Source: Streptomyces sp. LHD-70 (GTDB lineage: Bacteria; Actinomycetota; Actinomycetes; Streptomycetales; Streptomycetaceae). Taken from it: a stretch of DNA of 64,000 nt. The DNA lies in NCBI RefSeq assembly GCF_031157275.1, contig NZ_JAVIFW010000001.1, positions 806,001 through 870,000 on the forward strand. Direction: 5' to 3'. Both the position numbers and the translations under genes were made by a program. The notes beneath the pieces are model-generated. The model did not search any database. It saw only the letters and a program-made list of their open reading frames with translations, and was not told the DNA's origin. Each line of letters opens with the position of its first letter. Position 1 is the first letter of the stretch. Positions 34,905 through 44,213 of the stretch are shown here, piece by piece.

Positions 34905-37658
34905 GTGGCAGAGACAGCAGCGAAGAAGACCCCCGCCCAGACGAAGGCCGCGAAGGCCGCCGACCCGTCCGCAGGCGGCAAGCGCCCGCGCCTGATGCTC
35001 ATGGACGGGCACTCGCTCGCCTACCGGGCGTTCTTCGCGCTGCCCGCGGAGAACTTCACGACGGCGACGGGCCAGCCCACCAACGCGATCTACGGATTCG
35101 CGTCGATGCTGGCGAACACGCTGCGCGACGAGGAGCCCACGCACTTCGCAGTCGCCTTCGACGTCTCCCGCAAGACCTGGCGCTCACAGGAGTTCGCGGA
35201 GTACAAGGCGAACCGCTCCAAGACCCCCGACGAGTTCAAGGGCCAGGTCGAGCTGATCGGCGAGCTGCTCGACGCGATGCACGCCGAGCGGTTCGCGGTC
35301 GACGGGTTCGAGGCGGACGACGTCATCGCCACCCTCGCCACCCAGGCCGAGGCCGCAGGGTTTGAAGTCCTCGTCGTCACTGGCGACCGCGACTCCTTCC
35401 AGCTCATCTCCGACCACATCACGGTCCTGTACCCCACGAAGGGCGTCTCGGAGCTCACGCGGTACACCCCGGAGAAGGTCCAGGAGAAGTACGGCCTGAG
35501 CCCCGCCCAGTACCCGGACTTCGCGGCCCTGCGCGGCGACCCGTCGGACAACCTCCCGGGCATCCCCGGCGTCGGCGAGAAGACCGCCGCGAAGTGGATC
35601 AACCAGTTCGGCTCGTTCGCCGAGCTCGTGGAGCGGGCCGACGAGGTCAAGGGCAAGGCCGGCCAGAACTTCCGTGACCACCTGGAGGCCGTGAAGCTGA
35701 ACCGCCGCCTCACCGAGATGGTCCGGGACGTCGAACTGCCCAGGACGGTCGCCGACTTGGAGCGCGCGGCGTACGACCGCAAGGCCGTCGCCGTCGTCCT
35801 CGACACCCTGGAGATCCGCAACCCCTCACTGCGCGAACGCCTCCTCGCGGTCGACCCGGGCGCCGAGGACACCGACCAGACGCCTGCGGCCGACGGAGTG
35901 GAGATCGACGGCACCGTCCTCGGCTCCGGCGAGCTCGCTCCGTGGCTCGCCGAGCACGGCAAGGCCGTCCTCGGCATGGCGACCGTCGCCTCCTGGAAGC
36001 TGGGCACCGGCGCCGTCGCCGAGGTCGCCCTGGCCGACGCCGGGGGAGCGGCCGCCTGGTTCGACCCGTCCCAGCTCGACGAGGCCGACGAGAACGCGTT
36101 CGCGCAGTGGCTCGCCGACCCGAAGCAGCCGAAGGTCGTGCACGACGCGAAGAACGCCCTCAGGGTCTTCGCCGAGCACGGCTGGACCATCGAGGGCATC
36201 ACCATGGACAGCGCCCTCGCCGCCTACCTGGTCAAGCCCGGCCGCCGCTCCTTCGCCCTGGACGCCCTCTCCCTGGAGTACCTGGGCCGGGAACTCGCCC
36301 CGGCCGCCGAGGCCGACGGCCAGCTGGCGTTCGGCGCGGACGACACCGCCGAGGCCGACGCCCTGATGCACCAGGCCCGTACCGTCCTCGACCTCGGCAC
36401 CGCCTTCGGCGAGCGCCTCAAGGAGGTCGGCGCCGCCGAGCTGCTCACCGACATGGAGCTGCCCGTCTCCGCGCTCCTCGCCAAGATGGAGCGCTCCGGC
36501 ATCGCCGCCGACCGCGCCCATCTGGAGGCCATGGAGCAGCAGTTCGCGGGCGCCGTACAGCAGGCCGTGAAGGAGGCGCACGACGCCGCGGGCCACGAGT
36601 TCAACCTCGGCTCGCCCAAGCAGCTCCAGGAAGTCCTCTTCGGCGAGCTCGGCCTGCCGAAGACGAAGAAGACCAAGACCGGGTACACCACGGACGCCGA
36701 CGCCCTGGCCTGGCTCGCCGCCCAGACGGACAACGACCTCCCGGTGATCATGCTCCGCCACCGTGAGCAGGCCAAGCTCCGCGTGACCGTCGAGGGCCTG
36801 ATCAAGACGATCGCCGCGGACGGCCGCATCCACACCTCGTTCAGCCAGATCGTCGCCGCCACCGGCCGCCTGTCCTCCACGGACCCGAACCTGCAGAACG
36901 TCCCGGTGCGGACCGACGAGGGCCGCGCCATCCGCCGCGGCTTCGTCGTCGGCGAGGGCTTCGAGTCCCTGATGACCGCGGACTACAGCCAGATCGAGCT
37001 CCGCGTCATGGCCCACCTCTCCGAGGACGAGGGCCTCATCGAGGCGTTCACGTCCGGCGAGGACCTGCACACCACGGTCGCCTCGCAGGTCTTCGGCGTC
37101 CCCGGGGACCAGGTCGACGCCGAGATGCGCCGCAAGATCAAGGCCATGTCGTACGGCCTGGCGTACGGCCTCTCCGCGTTCGGCCTGTCCCAGCAGCTGA
37201 ACATCGAGGCGTCCGAGGCCCGCGCCCTGATGGACACCTATTTCGAGCGCTTCGGCGGCGTACGCGACTATTTGCACCGCGTCGTGGAGGAGGCCCGCGC
37301 GACGGGGTACACGGCGACGATCCTCGGCCGCCGCCGCTACCTCCCGGACCTCAGCAGCGACAACCGCCAGCGCCGGGAGGCCGCCGAGCGCATGGCGCTG
37401 AACGCACCGATCCAGGGCACCGCCGCGGACATCGTGAAGATCGCGATGCTGCGGGTCGGACAGGCCCTGGAGAAGGCCGAGTTGTCCTCCCGAATGCTGC
37501 TCCAGGTGCACGACGAAATCGTCCTGGAGATCGCGGCCGGGGAGCGGAAGCGGGTCGAGGAGCTGGTCCGCCGCGAGATGGCCGGCGCGGTCAGCCTCCG
37601 GGCCCCCCTCGACGTATCGGTCGGCGTGGGCGCGGACTGGGAGTCGGCGGCGCACTGA
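34905..37658 (+). CDS. polA: DNA polymerase I
   Basis: 917 residues from GTG 34905 (VAETAAKKTPAQ). Residues ~28-315: 5'-nuclease domain (LMLMDGHSLAYRAFFALP, FEADDVIATLA, GDPSDNLPGIPGVGEKTA). Middle ~330-520: vestigial 3'-5' exonuclease-like domain without its usual acidic residues, as in other actinobacteria. Residues ~530-917: family A polymerase with motif A DYSQIELRVMAHLS, motif B RRKIKAMSYGLAYG and motif C QVHDEIVLE. Works in Okazaki-fragment maturation and repair. CAGGAT ends 7 bases before the GTG, a possible leaderless promoter. A 13-bp tandem duplication spans the stop codon. Confidence 0.97.
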   Translation: MAETAAKKTPAQTKAAKAADPSAGGKRPRLMLMDGHSLAYRAFFALPAENFTTATGQPTNAIYGFASMLANTLRDEEPTHFAVAFDVSRKTWRSQEFAEYKANRSKTPDEFKGQVELIGELLDAMHAERFAVDGFEADDVIATLATQAEAAGFEVLVVTGDRDSFQLISDHITVLYPTKGVSELTRYTPEKVQEKYGLSPAQYPDFAALRGDPSDNLPGIPGVGEKTAAKWINQFGSFAELVERADEVKGKAGQNFRDHLEAVKLNRRLTEMVRDVELPRTVADLERAAYDRKAVAVVLDTLEIRNPSLRERLLAVDPGAEDTDQTPAADGVEIDGTVLGSGELAPWLAEHGKAVLGMATVASWKLGTGAVAEVALADAGGAAAWFDPSQLDEADENAFAQWLADPKQPKVVHDAKNALRVFAEHGWTIEGITMDSALAAYLVKPGRRSFALDALSLEYLGRELAPAAEADGQLAFGADDTAEADALMHQARTVLDLGTAFGERLKEVGAAELLTDMELPVSALLAKMERSGIAADRAHLEAMEQQFAGAVQQAVKEAHDAAGHEFNLGSPKQLQEVLFGELGLPKTKKTKTGYTTDADALAWLAAQTDNDLPVIMLRHREQAKLRVTVEGLIKTIAADGRIHTSFSQIVAATGRLSSTDPNLQNVPVRTDEGRAIRRGFVVGEGFESLMTADYSQIELRVMAHLSEDEGLIEAFTSGEDLHTTVASQVFGVPGDQVDAEMRRKIKAMSYGLAYGLSAFGLSQQLNIEASEARALMDTYFERFGGVRDYLHRVVEEARATGYTATILGRRRYLPDLSSDNRQRREAAERMALNAPIQGTAADIVKIAMLRVGQALEKAELSSRMLLQVHDEIVLEIAAGERKRVEELVRREMAGAVSLRAPLDVSVGVGADWESAAH

Positions 37659-37673
37659 GACGGCGCACTGAGA
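37648..37673 (+). repeat. 13-bp tandem duplication across the polA stop
   Basis: CGGCGCACTGAGA at 37648-37660 repeats exactly at 37661-37673; the polA TGA lies in the first copy. A 17-bp tandem repeat (CCTCACCGCCCAACCCC) follows at 37741-37757 and 37758-37774 in the same gap. Confidence 0.85.
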
Positions 37674-37812
37674 CGGGGTACGGCAGCGGCACGACGGGGA
37701 GTACGGGGGCGGCCTGGCCGGTGAGCCGGGGCCGTCCCCCCCTCACCGCCCAACCCCCCTCACCGCCCAACCCCCCACCACAACCACCCTCCCCCGCAGC
37801 TCACACACCCGT

Positions 37813-38286
37813 ATGGCCGCCGTGCCCGTGCCGTGGGTCTCGGCAGGCGGCAACGTGGCGGGCATGGTCAGCCACCAGCGCCGCGCGGTCGCACTCGCCG
37901 CCATGGTCCCCGCCCTGCTCGTGCCGATATCCGCGGTCGCGGCACGCGCCGAGGACCGGCGCGCACGTCGCGCCGCGACCTGCCGCACCGCAGCCGCACC
38001 AGCACGCGCCGCCCGTACGTCCCCGGACGTACGGGCGGCGTCGTCGTACGGGCCGCAGGACCCCCAGCCGATTCCCGTACCCGAGGACGAGAGCGTGCTG
38101 TGGTGCGCGCTCGAAGGCGGTGGGCATCGGCACGCCGCCGCCGGTCCGAGCCGTGTCCTGCTCGTCGAGACGGTGCTGCGGCGGGCGCAGGAGCTGGGGC
38201 GGCGCCTGACGCGCGCCGAGACCCGCGCCGGGCAGCGCGCCGTACGCACCCACACAGCAGGCTCCGGCAGCGTGCGCCGGCAGTGA
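37813..38286 (+). CDS. Hypothetical protein with N-terminal hydrophobic segment
   Basis: 157 residues from ATG 37813, or 140 from ATG 37864. I do not recognise the family. After RR comes a hydrophobic stretch (AVALAAMVPALLVPISAVAARA) that looks like a signal or membrane anchor. The rest is Ala/Arg-rich with a few acidic residues, one pair of Cys (TCRT and LWCALE). G/C at third positions is high in this frame, which favours it over the overlapping reverse frame, but no homology supports it. Confidence 0.4.
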   Translation: MAAVPVPWVSAGGNVAGMVSHQRRAVALAAMVPALLVPISAVAARAEDRRARRAATCRTAAAPARAARTSPDVRAASSYGPQDPQPIPVPEDESVLWCALEGGGHRHAAAGPSRVLLVETVLRRAQELGRRLTRAETRAGQRAVRTHTAGSGSVRRQ

Positions 38287-38427
38287 CCTCCAAGGGCCCG
38301 GGCAGCCTGTGGCCAACCGGTGAAAAGCGGTCGGGAACGGGTGTCTGTGCGCGGAAAGTTGCCGTAGGGTCGCCTGCGTCAGCGCGCTGGGGAGAGCGCG
38401 TGGTCACAACCGGAGGGGATCAGACGT

Positions 38428-40236
38428 ATGGCAGCGCTGCACGGCCGACGGCTGCGCAAGACAGCGGTGAGCGCGGCGGTGGCCGCGGCGGCGGTGGCGG
38501 CGCTCTCCGCGTCGCAGGCTCCGGGCATCACCGACACCCCGCAGGGCCGCAGGACCACCGAGTCCACCCCGCCCGCGGATGACTCCGCGACCGGCAACTC
38601 CCCGTACTACACGGACCTTCCGCCCCTGGACAGCCCGATCCCGGGTGACGGCGGCGAGCAGGAGCGCACCGGCGAGGCCGAGGCCGGCATACCCGCCACC
38701 GTCCTCGACGCCTACAAGAAGGCCGAGGCGGAACTGCGCGCGAGCAAACCCGGCTGCCGACTGCCGTGGCAGCTCCTCGCCGCGATCGGCAAGGTGGAGT
38801 CCGGCCAGGCCCGCGGCGGCCGCGTCGACAGCAACGGCACCACCCTCAAGCCGATCCTCGGACCGCAGCTCAACGGCGTCGGCTTCGCGAACATCCGCGA
38901 CACCGACGGCGGTTCGTACGACGGCGACACCACGCACGACCGCGCCGTGGGGCCCATGCAGTTCATCCCCTCCACCTGGGCGACCTGGGCGCAGGACGGC
39001 AACGGCGACGGCAAGAAGGACCCCAACAACATCTACGACGCGGCCCTCGCCGCCGGCCGCTACCTCTGCGCGGGCGACCGCGACCTGTCCACCACGTCGG
39101 GGCTGCACCAGGCGATCCTCAGCTACAACCGCTCGCAGCACTATCTGCGGACGGTCCTGTCGTGGCTGGAGTACTACCGCAAGGGCACGCACGAGATCCC
39201 CGACGGCACCGGTGTCCTGCCCGTGGGCCGCAGCAACGACGACGCCAAGTCCGGCTCCGGAACGGGCGGTTCGGGCGACGACGGCAAGGGCCGTACGGGG
39301 ACGGGCCCCGCAGACGGCAAGAACCCGGGCGAGACCCCCGACCCCGGCCAGTCCACCGGCGGCTCCGACGGCGAAACCCCCGGCACCGACCCCTCCGAGC
39401 CCGGCACCGACCCCTCCGAGCCCGGCACCGACCCCTCCGAGCCCGGCACGGACCCCACGGAGCCCGGCGGCTCCAACCCGGGCGGCGGCCCCGGCGGTGG
39501 CGGCCCCGGAGGCAGCAGCGGTGGCGGCGAGAGCCCCAGCCCCACACCCGCCCCCGAGGACCGCGTCGCGAAGCTCGCGGACGCGGGCACCGGCGAGCTC
39601 ACCGCGACCGCGGGCCAGACGTTCGCCGTGAAGCCCGCCGTACGGGCGCACGGCGCCAACGGCGCGGGCGTCGCCGACGTGAAGGTGCGCTTCGAGATCG
39701 TCGGCGCCACCGACAGCCGCTTCGCGGGCGGCGCCGCCTCCGCGACCGTCACCACGGACAGCCGCGGCAAGGCCGTCGCGCCCGAGCTCAGGGCGGGCGA
39801 GGAGACCGGCGAGTTCACGGTCCGCGCCAAGGTCGTCGGCCGCACCCTCGACGCCGTCGACCACACCGCAGAGGTCACCGCCCGCCAGGCCGACGAGCTG
39901 ACGCGCGTCGGCGACAAGGAACTGACCTGCGCGGCGGGCGCCGATTACGCCGACCCCGTAGCGGTGAAGGCCACCTACAAGGGCGCGGCCGCGGCCGGCG
40001 TCGAGGCCACCGCGACCATGATCAAGTCGGCGGACGACCCGACCGCCAACGACAAGGGCCCGTACTTCAAGGACGCCGACGGCAACGCGATCCGTACGCT
40101 CAAGGGCCTCAAGACCGGCGCCGACGGCACCTTGAAGCTCCCGAAGATCTACGCGGGCGACGCCAAGGGCACGTACCTGCTGCGGATCGAGACGGTCGGC
40201 GGCGGCAGCGTCACCGTCGAGCTGAAGGTCTCCTGA
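38428..40236 (+). CDS. Secreted lytic murein transglycosylase with repeat linker
   Basis: 602 residues, ATG 38428 with CGGAGGGG ten bases upstream. Signal sequence (RRLRKTAVSAAVAAAAVAALSASQA). Residues ~85-250 form a lysozyme-like transglycosylase domain: AAIGKVESGQARGG with the catalytic Glu, AVGPMQFIPSTWATWAQDGNGDG and ILSYNRSQHYL. Residues ~265-370 are a Gly/Ser/Pro linker including PGTDPSE repeated three times and a variant. The C-terminal ~220 residues hold Ig-like (Big) beta domains. It cleaves peptidoglycan glycan strands outside the membrane. Upstream a TAGGGT box at about 38366 may be the -10; no c-di-AMP riboswitch is recognisable. Confidence 0.88.
   Translation: MAALHGRRLRKTAVSAAVAAAAVAALSASQAPGITDTPQGRRTTESTPPADDSATGNSPYYTDLPPLDSPIPGDGGEQERTGEAEAGIPATVLDAYKKAEAELRASKPGCRLPWQLLAAIGKVESGQARGGRVDSNGTTLKPILGPQLNGVGFANIRDTDGGSYDGDTTHDRAVGPMQFIPSTWATWAQDGNGDGKKDPNNIYDAALAAGRYLCAGDRDLSTTSGLHQAILSYNRSQHYLRTVLSWLEYYRKGTHEIPDGTGVLPVGRSNDDAKSGSGTGGSGDDGKGRTGTGPADGKNPGETPDPGQSTGGSDGETPGTDPSEPGTDPSEPGTDPSEPGTDPTEPGGSNPGGGPGGGGPGGSSGGGESPSPTPAPEDRVAKLADAGTGELTATAGQTFAVKPAVRAHGANGAGVADVKVRFEIVGATDSRFAGGAASATVTTDSRGKAVAPELRAGEETGEFTVRAKVVGRTLDAVDHTAEVTARQADELTRVGDKELTCAAGADYADPVAVKATYKGAAAAGVEATATMIKSADDPTANDKGPYFKDADGNAIRTLKGLKTGADGTLKLPKIYAGDAKGTYLLRIETVGGGSVTVELKVS
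39379..39462 (+). repeat. 21-bp tandem repeat in the transglycosylase linker
   Basis: CCCGGCACCGACCCCTCCGAG three times exactly (39379, 39400, 39421) and a fourth variant copy at 39442-39462; each codes PGTDPSE. Confidence 0.9.
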
Positions 40237-40492
40237 CCCGGACAACGAACCGCCGGAGACCACCGAGCCGCACAGCCACCCACGGAACCCTCCGCTGCCG
40301 GAACCCCTCCGCCCCCGCGCCACTCCTGGCCCGGGGGCGGACCCGTATCCGCAGCCACCTCCCAGGAACCCCGCGGGACCGCGCGTGCAACGTGTTCTCA
40401 TCTCGCGGTCGCATTGCTACGGTGCCCCCGCCCTGACGCCGTATCAGGTCGGCAGTTCCGGCCGGCCTGGCCACCACCACGGGAGGCCGAGC

Positions 40493-40627
40493 ATGCGTGC
40501 CCTGATCTCCGCCGGCATCGGCCTCGTCGCCGCGATCGCGCTGGTCCTCACCATCACGGCGATCGGCGCGCCACCCGGCGAAACCTCGCCGAAGCCGCTG
40601 CTCACCACCATCCCCGACCACCCGTAG
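40493..40627 (+). CDS. SPW_0924-family small membrane protein
   Basis: 44 residues from ATG 40493, with GGGAGG 6 bases upstream. One hydrophobic segment (LISAGIGLVAAIALVLTITAIG) and a conserved tail GETSPKPLLTTIPDHP. The pattern matches a Streptomyces-restricted small-protein family known as SPW_0924; no function is known. Ends 11 bases before the DUF3068 gene, so probably co-transcribed. Confidence 0.8.
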   Translation: MRALISAGIGLVAAIALVLTITAIGAPPGETSPKPLLTTIPDHP

Positions 40628-40638
40628 GGAGGGCCGCG

Positions 40639-41637
40639 ATGCGCCGCAAGGCCGGCCTCGTACTGCTCGCGTTCGCCGTGTTCTTCACGGCCCTGTCCCC
40701 CCTGATGCGGTTCTACGCCTTCCCGCGGCTGGCGAAGATCCCGCCCAGCCAGTACCAGGAGATGGTCCTGGAGGTGAAGCCCGCGACGCTCATCGACTAC
40801 GGCACCATGCAGCCCAAGAAGGTCGACAAGCTCACCATCGTGCAGACCCTCAAGGGCAACGTCGAGGAGTCGGAGAAGATCGAGAAGCGGGTCGGGAAGG
40901 ACGTCGTCGTCTGGGACGCGCTCGTCCATGTCGTCGGCCCCGACGGCAAGATGGTCTCCCAGATCCCCGAGCGCTACATCTTCGACGCCCACAGCCAGGA
41001 ACCCGTGCACGCCAAGGGCGAGATGGTCGACGGGCGCCCCGTCAAACGCAAGGGCATCGAGTTCAAGTGGCCCTTCCTGACGGAGAAACGGGACTACGAG
41101 TACTACGACGCACGCTCCGACACCACCGCGCCCATCCACTACAAGGGCACCCGGGACTTCCGCGGCGTCGAGGTCTACTACTTCGAGCAGACCGTCCCCT
41201 GGACCGAGGTCGAGGTCCCGAACACCCTTCCCGTGAAGGGCATCACGCCGGACTCGGTACGCAAGACCGGCACGAAATTCTGGTACACGACGGTCCGCAA
41301 GTTCTGGGTCGAACCGACCACCGGAGCGCCCGTGTACGGCGAGGAGATCCACAAGGAGGAGATGCGCGGCGGCACGCTCCTTGAAGGCAGCGGCCGCGAC
41401 AAGGTCACCGCCTTCGCCGGGCACGCCAAGATCCGCGAGGACTACATCGACTACACCGTCGACCTGGTCAAGTCCCAGCGCACCCTGGTCCTGCTGCTCA
41501 CCAGCTATCTGCCCTGGGGCTTCCTCGGCCTCGGCGCCGCCCTGCTGAACCTGGCCCTCGTCCTGGAGGCCCGCAGCCGCAGGCCCGGCGAACCGGAACC
41601 CGAGTCCGCCCCTGAGCCGGAACCGGTCAACGCCTGA
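40639..41637 (+). CDS. DUF3068 / PorA-family membrane protein
   Basis: 332 residues, ATG 40639 with GGGAGGG 6 bases upstream. One N-terminal hydrophobic segment (AGLVLLAFAVFFTALSPLM), a ~270-residue extracytoplasmic domain (DYGTM, YYFEQTVPWTEVEVPNTLPV, YTTVRKFWVEPTTGAPVYGEE) and a C-terminal membrane segment (LVLLLTSYLPWGFLGLGAAL). This layout is that of the actinobacterial DUF3068 family, named porin PorA-like; true function in Streptomyces is unknown. Confidence 0.88.
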   Translation: MRRKAGLVLLAFAVFFTALSPLMRFYAFPRLAKIPPSQYQEMVLEVKPATLIDYGTMQPKKVDKLTIVQTLKGNVEESEKIEKRVGKDVVVWDALVHVVGPDGKMVSQIPERYIFDAHSQEPVHAKGEMVDGRPVKRKGIEFKWPFLTEKRDYEYYDARSDTTAPIHYKGTRDFRGVEVYYFEQTVPWTEVEVPNTLPVKGITPDSVRKTGTKFWYTTVRKFWVEPTTGAPVYGEEIHKEEMRGGTLLEGSGRDKVTAFAGHAKIREDYIDYTVDLVKSQRTLVLLLTSYLPWGFLGLGAALLNLALVLEARSRRPGEPEPESAPEPEPVNA

Positions 41638-41656
41638 GGCGGCGGCCGCGTACGGC

Positions 41657-44164
41657 TCACCGCCTGAGCCGCGCGTTCGTGTGGCGGGTCGGCTCCGCCG
41701 TCGCCGGGTCCTCTGGCCACGGGTGCTTCGGATAGCGGCCGCGCAGCTCCGCCCGTACGCCCCGATAGCCGTCCCGCCAGAACGACGCGAGGTCCGCGGT
41801 CACCGCCGCGGGCCGGCCGGCGGGGGAGAGCAGATGCACCAGAACGGGCACCCCCGCGACCTCCGGCGTCCGCGCGAGGCCGAACATCTCCTGCAACTTG
41901 ACGGCAAGGACGGGCTGTTCGGAATCGGAGTAGTCGACCCGGATCCGCGAACCGCTCGGCACCGCTAGCCGCTCCGGCGCCAGCTCGTCCAGGCGCGCGG
42001 CCTGACCGCCCGCCCACGGCAGCAGTCGGTTCAGGCACTGGCCGGCGTCGATCCGGCCCAGGTCCGCGCGCCTGCGTGCCTTGGACAGCTCCGGCTCCAA
42101 CCACTCCGCCACGCGCGCGTGCAGGGCGTTTTCCGATACGTCCGGCCACGGCGCCCCCAGACGCCGGTGCAGGAACGCGAGCCGGCACCGCAACTCCCTT
42201 GCGCCGACGGACCACTTGAGCAGGTCCGTACCCTCCTCACGCAGGCCGGCCAGGAGCGCGTCCCGGACCAGGGCGGGGTCGGCGTCCCTGAGCGGGCGCA
42301 CCGCCAGCTCCACGGCACCCAGGCGGCGCACGCTGCGCGCGATCACGTCACCGTCCACCCAGGCGACCTCCTCGCCGTCCGACCGCAGCGGCGCGGCAGC
42401 CCGTAGCGCCGTCTCCTCGTCGATCACCGCACCGAGGCGCACGCGCGCGTGCGGCGAGCCCACCGGACGGTCCGCCACGGCCACGGCCAGCCAGGGCGCC
42501 GCGTGCAGCGGCGAACCGGGGCCCGTCGCGGCGGCCGTGCCCGACGCCATCAGGAACGTGCCGTCGCCACGCGCGCGTGCGACCCGCTCCGGGAACGCGA
42601 GCGACGCGACGAGCCCGCACACCCGGTCGTCGCTCAGCCCGGCCCCGCGCCCGCGCCGCTCCTCGACGGCCGTCGTGAGCCTGCGCACCTCCTGCCGCCA
42701 GCGGGCGCCGTACGCGTCACCGCCGCGCCGCGCCGACCGCAGTGCCGCCCCCAGATCGTCGCCGTACTCGCGCGGCGGCTCCTCGCTCAACAGCGCCACC
42801 GCCTCGGCCGCGCCCCGCGCACCCACCTCATGAGCCCCGTCGAGCAGGGCACGCGCAAGGCGCGGATGCAGCCCCAACCGGGCCATGCGCGCGCCCCGTT
42901 CGGTCACCCGACCGGTGTCCGGGGCCAGCGCGCCGAGCGCGGTGAGCACCTCTCGCGCCGCCGCCATCGCGCCGCCCGGAGGCGCGTCGAGCAGCGCGAG
43001 GCCCGACGCGTCCGGATCGCCCCAGCACGCGGCCTGCAGCGCGAAGGCCGCGAGGTCCGCCACCTTGATCTCCGGCGCCGGAAACCGCGGCAGCCGCCCC
43101 TGCTCCGCCTCCGCCCAGCAGCGGTACACCGCACCCGGCGCCTCCCGCCCGGCCCGCCCCGCGCGCTGCCGCCCGGCCGCCTGCGAGGCCCGCACCGTCG
43201 TCAGCGCACTCAGCCCCCGCGCGTGATCGGTACGCGGCTCCCGCGCGAGCCCCGAGTCGACGACCACCCGCACCCCCGGCACCGTCAGGGACGACTCCGC
43301 GACCGACGTGGCCAGGACCACCCGCCGCCCCGCACCCGGCGAGAGCACCGCGTCCTGCACCGCGGCCGGAGCCCGCCCGTGCACCTGCACCACCTCGACG
43401 CCGCCCAGATCCCCCAACTGCCCCGCCACGCGCGCGATCTCACCGACACCGGGCAGGAAACACAGCACATCCCCGTCCCGCTCCGCGAGCGCCCGACGCA
43501 CCATCGTCGCGACATGGGAGAGCAGTGCCGGATCCACCCGCATGCCGTGAGGAGGCCGCACCGGACGCGCGGGCGGCGCCCACACCAAGTCCACCGGGTA
43601 CGCGGCCCCCTGCGCCTCGACCACCGGCGCACCGCCGAGCAGCCGCGCCCACCCCTCCGCGTCCGTCGTCGCCGAGGCCGCCACCAGCTCCAGCTCCGGC
43701 CGCAGCGCAGCCCGTACGTCGAGGAGGAACGCCGCCACGGTGTCCGCGTCCAGATGCCGCTCGTGACACTCGTCGAGGACGACCGCGTCGACCCCGGTCA
43801 GCTCCTGGTCGCGCTGCAGGCGTTGCAGCAGCACACCGGTCGTGACGACCTCCACGCGCGTGTGCCGCCCGACCACGCGCTCGCCGCGCACCGTGAACCC
43901 GACACTCTCGCCGACCTTCTCGCCGAGCAGCCACGCCATCCGCCGCGCAGCGGCCCGCGCCGCGATCCGCCGCGGCTCGGCCACCACCACACGCCGCCGC
44001 GCCGAACCCCCGAGCAGCCCCGCCAGCTCCAGCGGCACCAGCGTTGTCTTGCCCGTGCCGGGCGGCGCGCACAGCACCGCCGCGCCCCGCTCCTCCAGGG
44101 CGGCGCGCAACTCGGGCACGGCCTGCCGTACGGGCAACTGCTCCAGGACGTCGCTACGGATCAC
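41657..44164 (-). CDS. hrpB: ATP-dependent helicase HrpB
   Basis: 835 residues from GTG 44164 (VIRSDVLEQLPVRQAVPEL). DEAH-type helicase: motif I APPGTGKTTLVPLEL, Ia AEPRRIAARAAARRMA, II VVLDECHERHLDAD, III ASATTDA, and VI RQRAGRAGREAPGAVYR. The C-terminal ~400 residues match the HrpB-specific region (FPERVARARGDGTFLMASGTAA; LPWAGGQAARLDELAPERLAVPSG). Its RNA or cellular target is poorly known; in some bacteria it affects mRNA processing. 3' end converges with the DUF3068 gene. Confidence 0.93.
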   Translation of the reverse strand: MIRSDVLEQLPVRQAVPELRAALEERGAAVLCAPPGTGKTTLVPLELAGLLGGSARRRVVVAEPRRIAARAAARRMAWLLGEKVGESVGFTVRGERVVGRHTRVEVVTTGVLLQRLQRDQELTGVDAVVLDECHERHLDADTVAAFLLDVRAALRPELELVAASATTDAEGWARLLGGAPVVEAQGAAYPVDLVWAPPARPVRPPHGMRVDPALLSHVATMVRRALAERDGDVLCFLPGVGEIARVAGQLGDLGGVEVVQVHGRAPAAVQDAVLSPGAGRRVVLATSVAESSLTVPGVRVVVDSGLAREPRTDHARGLSALTTVRASQAAGRQRAGRAGREAPGAVYRCWAEAEQGRLPRFPAPEIKVADLAAFALQAACWGDPDASGLALLDAPPGGAMAAAREVLTALGALAPDTGRVTERGARMARLGLHPRLARALLDGAHEVGARGAAEAVALLSEEPPREYGDDLGAALRSARRGGDAYGARWRQEVRRLTTAVEERRGRGAGLSDDRVCGLVASLAFPERVARARGDGTFLMASGTAAATGPGSPLHAAPWLAVAVADRPVGSPHARVRLGAVIDEETALRAAAPLRSDGEEVAWVDGDVIARSVRRLGAVELAVRPLRDADPALVRDALLAGLREEGTDLLKWSVGARELRCRLAFLHRRLGAPWPDVSENALHARVAEWLEPELSKARRRADLGRIDAGQCLNRLLPWAGGQAARLDELAPERLAVPSGSRIRVDYSDSEQPVLAVKLQEMFGLARTPEVAGVPVLVHLLSPAGRPAAVTADLASFWRDGYRGVRAELRGRYPKHPWPEDPATAEPTRHTNARLRR

Positions 44165-44213
44165 GCCCACCAGTCTCCCGGACGGCACTGACAAGCCCCG
44201 CGGCCGTACGGGA

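Noticed and set aside
37743..38255. Reverse-strand ORF over the hypothetical gene at 37813
   Set aside because: Codon third-position GC and the hydrophobic N-terminal segment favour the forward frame; the reverse product is Arg/Ser-rich shadow.
38287..38427. c-di-AMP (ydaO) riboswitch before the lytic transglycosylase
   Set aside because: Such riboswitches precede many Streptomyces cell-wall hydrolases, but I could not find the conserved sequence blocks here.
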